A stretch of DNA of 5,924 nt from assembly GCA_030916785.1 (NCBI GenBank), contig JAUPVY010000037.1, forward strand, positions 1 through 5,924, written 5' to 3'. The translations under genes were made by a program, and so were the position numbers. Positions 1-5,041 of this stretch are shown piece by piece. A model generated the notes under the pieces. The model worked only from the letters and a program-made list of their open reading frames with translations. It ran no database searches and was not told the origin of the DNA. Position 1 is the stretch's first letter; each line of letters starts with the position of its first letter. The DNA is from Patescibacteria group bacterium. GTDB lineage: Bacteria > Patescibacteriota > Minisyncoccia > Phycocordibacterales > DATDWN01.

Positions 1-1
1 T

Positions 2-1396
2 GACAAAAGCCAGAGGGTGACTTTTAAAGACGTGGCTGGTTGCAAAGAGGCAAAAGAAGAGTTGTCTGAGATCGTTGATTTTCTAAAGAACCCAAAAAAG
101 TTTCTTGATATTGGAGCTCGTATTCCTAAGGGCATCTTGCTTATGGGTGCGCCTGGTACCGGCAAGACTTTGCTTGCACGTGCTGTTGCTGGTGAGGCAG
201 GGGTCGCTTTCTTCTCAATCTCTGGATCAGAGTTTGTGGAGATGTTCGTGGGTGTCGGTGCGTCCAGAGTTCGAGATTTGTTTATGATGGCCAAGAAAAA
301 TTCCCCAGCAATTATTTTCGTGGATGAAATAGACGCAGTAGGAAGAGTGAGAGGTGTTGGTGCTGGTGGGGGAAATGATGAGAGAGAGCAGACTCTAAAC
401 CAGATTCTAGTTGAGATGGATGGTTTTGAGCCAAATGAAAAAGTGATAGTTATGGCTGCTACAAACAGACCAGATGTTTTGGACCCAGCCTTACTTCGAC
501 CAGGAAGGTTTGATAGAAGAGTTACTTTGGATTTACCTGACCGAAAGGACAGAGAGGAGATTTTGAATGTTCACAGTACCAAAAAACCTTTTGCAGAAGA
601 CGTAAACCTGAAAGTCATAGCAGAAAGAACACCAGGATTTTCTGGAGCAGATTTGTATTCTCTTATGAACGAGGGTGCCATACTAGCCGCTAGAGAGAAC
701 AGAACAAAAGTTTCTCAATACGATCTTATCCGTTCAATTGAAAAAGTTATGATGGGTCCCGAGAGAAAAAGTCACATTCTATCTAAAAAAGAAAAAGAAA
801 TAACTGCATACCATGAGGCAGGACATGCAGTGCTTGCATCAATATTGCCTTATGCTGATCCTGTTCACAAGATTTCTATTATTGCTCGTGGTCGTGCCGC
901 AGGGTATGTTTTGCACCTTCCACTTGAAGACACGAAACTACAATCCAAAAAGGAATTTCTAGATGACATAGCGGTCTCTCTAGGTGGTTATGTTACAGAG
1001 AAAATGTTGTTTGATGATTTGACCACTGGTCCATCAAACGATTTGCAAGTTTCAACGGCTCTAGCTCGAGACATGGTTACAAAATACGGAATGTCAGATA
1101 TGGTTGGTCCTGTTGCTCTAGAGGGACAGGGTGGGAAAGTACTATTTGGAAGAGGCGTTGAAGAAAAAGAATTTTCACAAAAGGTGGCAGCTGATATAGA
1201 TGCAGAAGTCTCTCGCATTATGAGAGAGGCCAGAGAAAAAGCTGAAGAGGTTATCATGGTGAATAGAAAACTTCTAGACGCTATTGCGCATAAACTTGTG
1301 GAAACAGAAACAATAGAAAGAGCAGAGTTTGAAACTATACTTGTTGCAAACGGAATTACCCCAAAAAAGAAATTAGATATTGAACATCAGATTTAA
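2..1396 (+). CDS. ftsH: ATP-dependent zinc metalloprotease FtsH (5'-truncated by window edge)
   Basis: FtsH is a membrane-anchored hexameric AAA+ protease that unfolds and degrades misassembled membrane proteins and some soluble regulators. The frame is open from base 2, so the true start and the two N-terminal membrane helices lie outside the window; 464 residues are visible against a usual 600-650. Numbering from base 2: Walker A GAPGTGKT at about 49-56, the aromatic pore loop FVGVG at about 82-86, Walker B FVDEID at about 106-111, and the second region of homology with arginine fingers (RPGRFDR) at about 166-172. The peptidase domain carries the zinc motif HEAGH at about 271-275 and a likely third zinc ligand, the Asp of SNDLQ, near 347. 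A helical, charged C-terminus (about 395-445) ends the protein. All catalytic residues are intact. The GTG at base 17 is an internal Val codon of the conserved VTFKDVAG stretch, not a start. Identity is essentially certain. Confidence 0.97.
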   Translation, partial: DKSQRVTFKDVAGCKEAKEELSEIVDFLKNPKKFLDIGARIPKGILLMGAPGTGKTLLARAVAGEAGVAFFSISGSEFVEMFVGVGASRVRDLFMMAKKNSPAIIFVDEIDAVGRVRGVGAGGGNDEREQTLNQILVEMDGFEPNEKVIVMAATNRPDVLDPALLRPGRFDRRVTLDLPDRKDREEILNVHSTKKPFAEDVNLKVIAERTPGFSGADLYSLMNEGAILAARENRTKVSQYDLIRSIEKVMMGPERKSHILSKKEKEITAYHEAGHAVLASILPYADPVHKISIIARGRAAGYVLHLPLEDTKLQSKKEFLDDIAVSLGGYVTEKMLFDDLTTGPSNDLQVSTALARDMVTKYGMSDMVGPVALEGQGGKVLFGRGVEEKEFSQKVAADIDAEVSRIMREAREKAEEVIMVNRKLLDAIAHKLVETETIERAEFETILVANGITPKKKLDIEHQI

Positions 1397-1401
1397 GTTT
1401 T

Positions 1402-1431
1402 AAAGTTATCAAGTTAAAAGTTATAAAGTAA
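1402..1431 (+). repeat. Two 15-base AT-rich tandem repeats before the 73-residue gene
   Basis: Bases 1402-1416 and 1417-1431 form two adjacent units of the type AAAGTTATcAAGTTA that match at 13 of 15 positions. They fill most of the 39-base gap between ftsH and the next gene and end five bases before its ATG. The region lacks a Shine-Dalgarno site. It may be simple slippage in an AT-rich spacer; no function is shown. Confidence 0.65.
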
Positions 1432-1435
1432 ATAT

Positions 1436-1657
1436 ATGAACGAAGGAATTGATCCAATAAAACTTCCCACAGATGTTGAAAAAGCTAGAGAAGAGATTTT
1501 GTATATTAGACAAGAATGTTTACGAATGGGGGCAAATGATTCCGAATCTTCTCGTTTTGATGAAGTATTAGAAAAATTAATGAGTGGAGAGTATTCACCA
1601 AAGAAGGCGATTGAGGTGGCTAATTCGATACTAAACGGAAAACAAGATTATCATTAA
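1436..1657 (+). CDS. Small unrecognised protein downstream of ftsH (73 aa)
   Basis: I do not recognise this protein. It is short and mostly polar, with predicted helices around residues 12-31 and 40-50 and a C-terminal helix (SPKKAIEVANSILNGK, about 54-69); there is no signal peptide, membrane segment or cysteine pair (one Cys only). Codon use is AT-rich like ftsH, which supports it being a native gene. The ATG has no Shine-Dalgarno site (preceding bases are ttataaagtaaatat), a property shared with recG and mscL here. It starts 39 bases after the ftsH stop with no terminator between them, so co-transcription with ftsH is likely. A small cytosolic helical protein acting alone or as a partner is all that can be said. 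Confidence 0.72.
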   Translation: MNEGIDPIKLPTDVEKAREEILYIRQECLRMGANDSESSRFDEVLEKLMSGEYSPKKAIEVANSILNGKQDYH

Positions 1658-1680
1658 AATAATTTACTAGTTTATTTTAA
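1654..1680 (+). terminator. Weak AT-only terminator after the ftsH operon
   Basis: TTAAAATAA (1654-1662) pairs perfectly with TTATTTTAA (1672-1680) around a 9-base loop, beginning at the stop codon of the 73-residue gene and followed by a T-rich run (1681-1694). The stem has only A-T pairs, so it would be a weak terminator; its place between the operon end and the tRNA promoter is what supports the call. Confidence 0.4.
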
Positions 1681-1691
1681 TGTTTTTATTT

Positions 1692-1719
1692 TTTACATAT
1701 TGTGTTAATTTGGTATAGT
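1692..1719 (+). promoter_or_regulatory. Sigma70-type promoter for tRNA-Ile
   Basis: A -35 box TTTACA (1692-1697) and a -10 box TATAGT (1714-1719) are separated by 16 bases, and the -10 is preceded by TGG, an extended -10 signal. Transcription would begin near 1726, about 12 bases before the mature tRNA 5' end, a normal leader for RNase P processing. Position and match to consensus make this a good call. Confidence 0.7.
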
Positions 1720-1732
1720 ATAAATCTATACC
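1712..1732 (+). promoter_or_regulatory. Perfect 7-bp inverted repeat over the tRNA -10 box and start site
   Basis: GGTATAG (1712-1718) and CTATACC (1726-1732) are perfect inverted copies separated by 7 bases (tataaat). The palindrome covers the -10 box and the predicted start of transcription, the usual place for a repressor operator. No regulator gene is visible here, and AT-rich sequence makes chance palindromes commoner, so operator function is inference. Confidence 0.35.
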
Positions 1733-1737
1733 AACAT

Positions 1738-1811
1738 CCGCCCTTAGCTCAGTTGGTTAGAGCACAGAGCTTATACCTCTGGGGTCCCAGGTTCGAGTCC
1801 TGGAGGGCGGA
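1738..1811 (+). tRNA. tRNA-Ile(UAU), decodes AUA
   Basis: A complete 74-base cloverleaf is visible. The acceptor stem CCGCCCT (1738-1744) pairs with AGGGCGG (1804-1810), with discriminator A1811. The D arm has stem GCTC/GAGC (1747-1750, 1760-1763). The anticodon stem CAGAG/CTCTG (1765-1769, 1777-1781) closes loop CTTATAC, giving anticodon TAT at 1772-1774. The variable loop is 5 bases, and the T arm is CCAGG-TTCGAGT-CCTGG (1787-1803). U33 and A37 are present. The 3' CCA is not encoded (bases 1812-1814 are CAC), so a CCA-adding enzyme is needed. UAU reads AUA; most bacteria instead use a CAU anticodon modified to lysidine by TilS. The first pair C1-G72 differs from the A1 or G1 of the E. coli isoleucine tRNAs. 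The anticodon reading is firm; charging with isoleucine follows from the code but is not shown. Confidence 0.93.
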
Positions 1812-1855
1812 CACGAAAAAAAGCACGTAAGGTGCTTTTTTACGTGTCCGCCCTC
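1803..1855 (+). terminator. Terminator hairpin built partly from the tRNA 3' end
   Basis: The inner stem AAAAAAGCAC (1817-1826) pairs with GTGCTTTTTT (1832-1841) around loop GTAAG, giving a U-tract typical of intrinsic terminators. The pairing continues outward past one A-A mismatch: GAGGGCGGACACG (1803-1815) matches CGTGTCCGCCCTC (1843-1855) perfectly. The whole is a 23-bp near-perfect inverted repeat whose left arm includes the last base of the T stem, the 3' acceptor strand and the discriminator of the tRNA. It is symmetrical enough to stop transcription in both directions. The outer stem would compete with acceptor-stem folding if transcription reads through. Confidence 0.8.
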
Positions 1856-1975
1856 AGCAGAGTCTGGGAGACTCTGCGTCAGGACTCGAAGCCCAATTGA
1901 GATATTTTGTGACTGGAAGGAAACAAAATATCCAATTGGGGTACTGACCGTGTAACGGTCGAGTCCTCGAACCCC
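1843..1975 (+). other. Hairpin-rich element with a split antisense copy of the tRNA 3' end
   Basis: This stretch has no convincing gene. Bases 1843-1855 and 1880-1890 together are the exact reverse complement of tRNA positions 1792-1815 (T loop to just past the 3' end). They are interrupted by a 24-base insert (1856-1879) that is itself a hairpin: GCAGAGTCT/AGACTCTGC with loop GGG. Further on, AGGACTCGA (1881-1889) pairs with TCGAGTCCT (1959-1967), which is also a direct copy of tRNA bases 1793-1801. This 9-bp stem encloses the 18-bp hairpin at 1892-1940 and can compete with hairpin GACCG/CGGTC (1946-1950, 1956-1960). It could be a rearranged tRNA remnant, a structured leader for the gene at 2048, or an independent small RNA; no promoter of its own was found. 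Confidence 0.6.
1892..1940 (+). repeat. 18-bp inverted repeat with one bulge and 12-base loop
   Basis: CCCAATTG (1892-1899) pairs with CAATTGGG (1933-1940), and GATATTTTGT (1901-1910) pairs with ACAAAATATC (1923-1932); the only interruption is a bulged A1900. The loop GACTGGAAGGAA is purine-rich and contains GGAAGG. There is no T-run after the right arm, so this is not an ordinary terminator. It may be a processing site, a palindromic repeat family member or the core of a structured RNA. Confidence 0.75.
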
Positions 1976-2035
1976 CTTAACATTTTCTCCAAAATATTGT
2001 ATCCTTGTTTTCAGTAATTCACGCAGTTTCCTCAC

Positions 2036-2040
2036 GGAGG
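2036..2040 (+). promoter_or_regulatory. Shine-Dalgarno site for the 91-aa GC-rich gene
   Basis: GGAGG at 2036-2040 lies 7 bases before the ATG at 2048. It fixes the start of this gene and contrasts with the AT-rich genes in the window, whose starts have no such site. Confidence 0.75.
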
Positions 2041-2047
2041 GGCGGGG

Positions 2048-2323
2048 ATGCCAGTTCTTGTCATGAAGCAGATCGGAAGCTTGTTCGCGTTCACGACAGC
2101 CGACGTTGTCGGTGATTCCCGCCAGGAAGTGGTGGGGATGACCGGAGACGTCAACGCTGTGCTGCAAATCGGTTCTGTGGTGGAGACACCGCAGCCGTCG
2201 CCGTTTGGCGGCCGCAAGCACAAAGGGCGACATTTCTACAACCCGTCGCCCAAGGGAACGGCCGCTGGCCGCCTGACCCGTCGGCGTGGGGGACAGCGCC
2301 ACGACCGTACACACGGCGACTAG
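2048..2323 (+). CDS. GC-rich small protein with basic C-terminus, unrecognised (91 aa)
   Basis: I do not recognise this protein. It starts at an ATG with a well-spaced GGAGG and stops eight bases before a strong hairpin terminator, which supports a real translated gene. By hand count about 65 of 91 codons end in G or C, far from the AT-rich usage of ftsH and recG. The first half (1-46) is moderately hydrophobic with no clear membrane helix. After PQPSPFGG (48-55) the chain turns strongly basic and His-rich: KHK at 57-59, RRR at 78-80 and a final RHDRTHGD. This suggests nucleic-acid or anionic surface binding, but that is only inference. No promoter is clear upstream; the leader is the hairpin-rich element next to the tRNA. 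The reverse strand is also open here, but the ribosome site, stop and terminator fit only the plus strand. It could instead be part of a structured RNA. Confidence 0.55.
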   Translation: MPVLVMKQIGSLFAFTTADVVGDSRQEVVGMTGDVNAVLQIGSVVETPQPSPFGGRKHKGRHFYNPSPKGTAAGRLTRRRGGQRHDRTHGD

Positions 2324-2331
2324 CCCTTCCC

Positions 2332-2366
2332 AGGCCCAGCACTACATCTCGTAGTGCTGGGCCTTT
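2332..2366 (+). terminator. 14-bp terminator after the 91-aa GC-rich gene
   Basis: AGGCCCAGCACTAC (2332-2345) pairs perfectly with GTAGTGCTGGGCCT (2351-2364) around a 5-base loop, followed by a short T tract (TTTCTAATTT). It lies eight bases after the stop codon. The stem is strong but the U-tract is interrupted. Its sequence closely resembles the terminator at 2803-2850. Confidence 0.8.
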
Positions 2367-2414
2367 CTAATTTGGCTCTAAATAGCTATATTTTATATAA
2401 TCACATAATAGTAT

Positions 2415-2443
2415 TTGACAAATGTAAAGGAGTAGTGTATACT
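2415..2443 (+). promoter_or_regulatory. Near-consensus sigma70 promoter for the 95-aa GC-rich gene
   Basis: The -35 is a perfect TTGACA (2415-2420), then 17 bases, then TATACT (2438-2443); TATACT is repeated immediately at 2444-2449. Transcription should start near 2450, giving a leader of about 45 bases. This is the best promoter in the window and predicts strong expression. The promoter itself is AT-rich, unlike the gene it drives. Confidence 0.85.
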
Positions 2444-2464
2444 TATACTCAGACATAAGTTTCC

Positions 2465-2489
2465 GGCCACTCATAGTGGCCAAGGGAGG
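2465..2489 (+). promoter_or_regulatory. Leader hairpin abutting a strong Shine-Dalgarno site
   Basis: GGCCACT (2465-2471) and AGTGGCC (2475-2481) form a perfect 7-bp stem with loop CAT. The next bases are AAGGGAGG (2482-2489), a strong ribosome site 7 bases before the ATG at 2497. The hairpin leaves the ribosome site exposed and could protect the 5' end of the mRNA; a translational control role is possible but not shown. Confidence 0.7.
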
Positions 2490-2496
2490 CACCACC

Positions 2497-2784
2497 ATGA
2501 CGACCATGTTGCACTCGTTCCTCTCGTCGATCGTCGCTTTCTTCTCGGCCATGTTCGGTCTCGGGCTGAACGAGCCGACCACGAGCCTCGGCCTCGGCGG
2601 GCTCACCTTCGTCAGCACCTCCATGTGGGACGTGGACTTCGGTCGCCCGGTCGTGCAGCGGCACTCGGCCCACCGGCCGAGCCACTCCGCTCGGCGCGGT
2701 GCCGAGCGCAACCAGCGTGACGCGCTGCGGAACATGCAGCGTACGCGTCGGACCCGTGGGCAGAACGCCCGAACCGGAGCCTAG
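2497..2784 (+). CDS. GC-rich small protein with hydrophobic N-terminus and Arg-rich tail, unrecognised (95 aa)
   Basis: I do not recognise this protein. The start is the ATG at 2497, chosen over an in-frame GTG at 2476 because that GTG lies inside the leader hairpin and the ribosome site at 2482-2489 serves the ATG. Residues 5-24 (from LHSFLSS to FGLGL) are hydrophobic enough for one membrane helix or amphipathic segment. A Gly/Ser/Thr-rich linker follows (25-45), and residues 50-95 hold 13 arginines. By hand count 84 of 95 codons end in G or C, the pattern of a high-GC genome and quite unlike ftsH or recG. It has its own strong promoter and terminator, so it is a single-gene transcription unit convergent with recG. 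A membrane-attached protein binding nucleic acid or phospholipid, a small toxin or a recent foreign acquisition are all possible; none is shown. Confidence 0.68.
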   Translation: MTTMLHSFLSSIVAFFSAMFGLGLNEPTTSLGLGGLTFVSTSMWDVDFGRPVVQRHSAHRPSHSARRGAERNQRDALRNMQRTRRTRGQNARTGA

Positions 2785-2790
2785 CTCCGG
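2774..2790 (+). repeat. 7-bp hairpin across the stop codon of the 95-aa gene
   Basis: CCGGAGC (2774-2780) and GCTCCGG (2784-2790) are perfect inverted copies with the 3-base loop CTA; the TAG stop codon (2782-2784) sits at the loop. It mirrors the 7-bp, 3-base-loop hairpin before the start of the same gene. GC-rich sequence makes chance hairpins likelier, so function is uncertain. Confidence 0.55.
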
Positions 2791-2802
2791 CAGTACACCC
2801 CC

Positions 2803-2850
2803 AGGCCCTGCGTCACTACAAAATATAAGTAGTGGCCAGGGCCTTTCGTT
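2803..2850 (+). terminator. Terminator after the 95-aa GC-rich gene
   Basis: AGGCCCTG (2803-2810) pairs with CAGGGCCT (2837-2844) and CACTAC (2814-2819) with GTAGTG (2829-2834). One G-C and one G-T pair plus a bulged C join the two parts, the loop is AAAATATAA, and TTTCGTTTT follows. In the opposite direction, facing the end of recG, there is no T-run, so it serves the plus strand only. Confidence 0.85.
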
Positions 2851-5019
2851 TTACTCAAAATGTATTTTATCTTTCTGAGTTTGGAAGTACTCTTTGATTA
2901 GGGGATAGGAATCAAAATCCTCATCTTCTTCTACAATACGTGAGGCTTCTTCTCTACTAGCTTCTACCATTTTTATATTTTTTATTGCTTCCATAGCTAG
3001 GTCGGAGATACCCCATTGTTTCTTGCCATACAATTCTCCAGTGCCTCTTTGTGTTAGGTCAAACTCTGCCAGCTCAAAACCATTTTTGGCTGTAATCAAT
3101 GCTTTCATTCGGTCTTTTGTTTTTTGCCCATTACTTTCTGCGAAAACAAAACAGTATGCCTGGTGGTTGCTTCGGATGACTCTTCCACGGAGCTGGTGGA
3201 GCTGGGCCAGGCCAAACCTTTCTGCACCTTCAATAATGATCATAGTGGCATTTGGGACGTTTACGCCAACCTCAACCACAGAAGTTGCAACTAGTATCTT
3301 GGTTTTGCCACAAGAAAAATCCGCCATGACACTTTCTTTTTCAGCTGATGACATTTTGCTGTGTAGAATATCTATCATGTATTCTGGGTATACTTCGTTG
3401 TTTAACCTCTCTGCTTCCATGGTTACTGACTTGGCTATTACCGCCATCTCTTTGGTTGGATCGGGTTCATCTATACGAGGACATATTACATAGAGCTGTC
3501 TTCCAGCTTTTAATTCTAAACGTATTTGTTCATACGCGTCTTTTCTTTCTGTTGGTAAAATTATTTTTGTGATTATGGGTTTGCGTCCATGTGGCATTTG
3601 ATCAAGCAGTGTTAAATCAAGGTCGCCGTATATTGTGAGAGCAAGAGTGCGGGGGATTGGAGTAGCAGTCATACTTAGCAGGTGAGGGATTGTTTTGTCT
3701 TTATCTGTAAGTTTTTGTCTTTGGGCAGTACCAAAACGATGCTGTTCGTCTATGACAACCAATGCCAGATGCTTAAATTTCACAGATTTTTGTATGAGCG
3801 AATGTGTGCCTATGAGTATTGGCACTTCACCGTTTTCTACCCATTTCAAAAGCTGGGCACGGGAGATTTTTGTTGGTTTGGCCCCATCGCTTTTTGAAGG
3901 GAATATTTGGCAAACACTTCCTGTCATGAGACCTATTTTAATCGGTAGATGTTTGAAGTAAGTAATAAAATTCTCGTAGTGCTGTTTAGCCAGTATTTCC
4001 GTTGGAACCATGTATGCTGTTTGTAAATTACCATAGTCTTTTCCTAGAGGTTTCGTTTGTGTGATTGCATATATCACAGTTGCTGCTACAGCAGTTTTTC
4101 CAGAACCTACATCTCCTTCAAGAAGGCGAGACATTGGGTAGCCACGTTTAAAATCTGTAACTATTGATCTAATCGCGTTTAATTGAGAGTCTGTGGGTTC
4201 AAAGGGGAATCTTTTTACAAACTCATCAATATCTTTTTTGCTGGTTTCTATTTTAAAAGCATTTTGATTTTTCCAAAGTTTTCTTTCTCGCTGTTTTTGA
4301 AGTTGTATGAAAAAGATTTCCTGGAAAGCAAATCTCTTACGGGCAGAAAGACCATCTCCTTCTTTTTTGGGTGTGTGAATCCAAATAAAAGCTGTTTTTA
4401 TACCAGGTAAATTATATTTTTTTAAAATATCTAGAGGGATGGGTTCTTCAATCTGGTCTAGGATTCCAGAACTAAATACTTTTTGTATGGTGTGGTATAT
4501 CCAGTGTGAAGTTACACCTTTACTTTCGGGGTACACAGGATACATCACGTGTGTGTCATCTTCATTTTCGATGTTATCTAAAAAAAGAGAGTCACCAACA
4601 GCCACAGGTAGAGTTTCAACCACCTCTATTTTGGGGTTACTCATGTACGGTTCTCCTTTTCTTTCTGAAATTTTTCCTTCTACTCGTACTAGTTGTCCCT
4701 CGTGTATCATCTTTGCGATGTATGGCTGATTGAACCAAACAATTTTTATCCTTCCTGTTTCGTCTGTTACAGTAGCTTCTGACATCGGTATTTTTTTAAT
4801 GAAAGCTTTGCTTGTTTTTAGTCCTGATATTTTTCCAAAAACAGTGGAAGTCTCACCCTTTGCCAAGTTTTTTATATTTTTCATTTGGCTTGTGTCGCCA
4901 TATCTCACCGGGAAGTAGTAGAGCAAATCCTCTATGGTTTTTAGACCAAGTTTTTCCAAGGCGGCTTTGTGGGCCGGCATTATTCGGGTGACCTCTGAAA
5001 GAGGGGAATCTATTCGCAT
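2851..5019 (-). CDS. recG: ATP-dependent DNA helicase RecG
   Basis: RecG is a superfamily 2 helicase that remodels stalled replication forks and branched recombination intermediates. At 722 residues it is full length (E. coli RecG 693). An N-terminal helical part (about 1-45) matches the family start; an OB-fold wedge domain (about 55-135) binds branched DNA. The motor follows: a Q-like motif (FEPTDSQ, 273-279), Walker A GDVGSGKT (302-309), motif II DEQH (424-427), motif III TAT (451-453), and the GVNVPNA region (585-591). Motif VI reads QLRGRVIRS (609-617) where the family norm is QLRGRVGRG: the arginines are kept but a Gly is replaced by Ile. The C-terminal TRG-type segment is RGTGELYG (658-665). 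A region between 367 and 395 is longer than in E. coli. The ATG has no Shine-Dalgarno site. The gene ends against the terminator of the convergent small gene. Identity is secure. Confidence 0.97.
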   Translation of the reverse strand: MRIDSPLSEVTRIMPAHKAALEKLGLKTIEDLLYYFPVRYGDTSQMKNIKNLAKGETSTVFGKISGLKTSKAFIKKIPMSEATVTDETGRIKIVWFNQPYIAKMIHEGQLVRVEGKISERKGEPYMSNPKIEVVETLPVAVGDSLFLDNIENEDDTHVMYPVYPESKGVTSHWIYHTIQKVFSSGILDQIEEPIPLDILKKYNLPGIKTAFIWIHTPKKEGDGLSARKRFAFQEIFFIQLQKQRERKLWKNQNAFKIETSKKDIDEFVKRFPFEPTDSQLNAIRSIVTDFKRGYPMSRLLEGDVGSGKTAVAATVIYAITQTKPLGKDYGNLQTAYMVPTEILAKQHYENFITYFKHLPIKIGLMTGSVCQIFPSKSDGAKPTKISRAQLLKWVENGEVPILIGTHSLIQKSVKFKHLALVVIDEQHRFGTAQRQKLTDKDKTIPHLLSMTATPIPRTLALTIYGDLDLTLLDQMPHGRKPIITKIILPTERKDAYEQIRLELKAGRQLYVICPRIDEPDPTKEMAVIAKSVTMEAERLNNEVYPEYMIDILHSKMSSAEKESVMADFSCGKTKILVATSVVEVGVNVPNATMIIIEGAERFGLAQLHQLRGRVIRSNHQAYCFVFAESNGQKTKDRMKALITAKNGFELAEFDLTQRGTGELYGKKQWGISDLAMEAIKNIKMVEASREEASRIVEEDEDFDSYPLIKEYFQTQKDKIHFE

Positions 5020-5026
5020 GTAACTA

Positions 5027-5035
5027 ATTGTAACA
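5027..5035 (-). promoter_or_regulatory. Extended -10 promoter for recG, possibly leaderless
   Basis: Read on the minus strand, TGTTACAAT is an extended -10 element (TGn plus TACAAT) ending 7 bases before the recG ATG at 5019. Transcription would then start at or next to the A of the ATG, giving a leaderless mRNA, which fits the absence of a ribosome site. No -35 box is seen. The terminator just upstream means recG needs a promoter in this short gap. Confidence 0.45.
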
Positions 5036-5041
5036 TGTTAA

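Noticed and set aside
1792..1967. Integration attachment site at the tRNA 3' end
   Set aside because: Only a 9-base direct match to the T arm (1959-1967) occurs downstream. There is no full direct repeat of the tRNA 3' end and no integrase gene in the window.
1843..1980. A second, minus-strand tRNA gene
   Set aside because: The T loop and 3' acceptor strand of a tRNA are present in antisense, but a 24-base hairpin interrupts them, the T stem is not complementary, and no D or anticodon arm could be built.
1757..2314. A 185-residue open frame on the minus strand
   Set aside because: It runs antisense through the tRNA, the terminator and the hairpin element and then through the 91-aa GC-rich gene. 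It has no ribosome site, and its peptide over the tRNA is the type of artefact produced by reading a tRNA gene backwards.
2367..2735. Minus-strand open frames opposite the 95-aa GC-rich gene
   Set aside because: GC-rich sequence leaves all frames open. The promoter, leader hairpin, ribosome site, stop and terminator all fit the plus strand, and the G/C third-position bias fits that frame.
3023..3493. Plus-strand frame of 156 codons and several shorter ones within 3000-5000
   Set aside because: They lie wholly opposite recG, whose protein is clearly recognisable across its whole length; they have no independent start or terminator signals.
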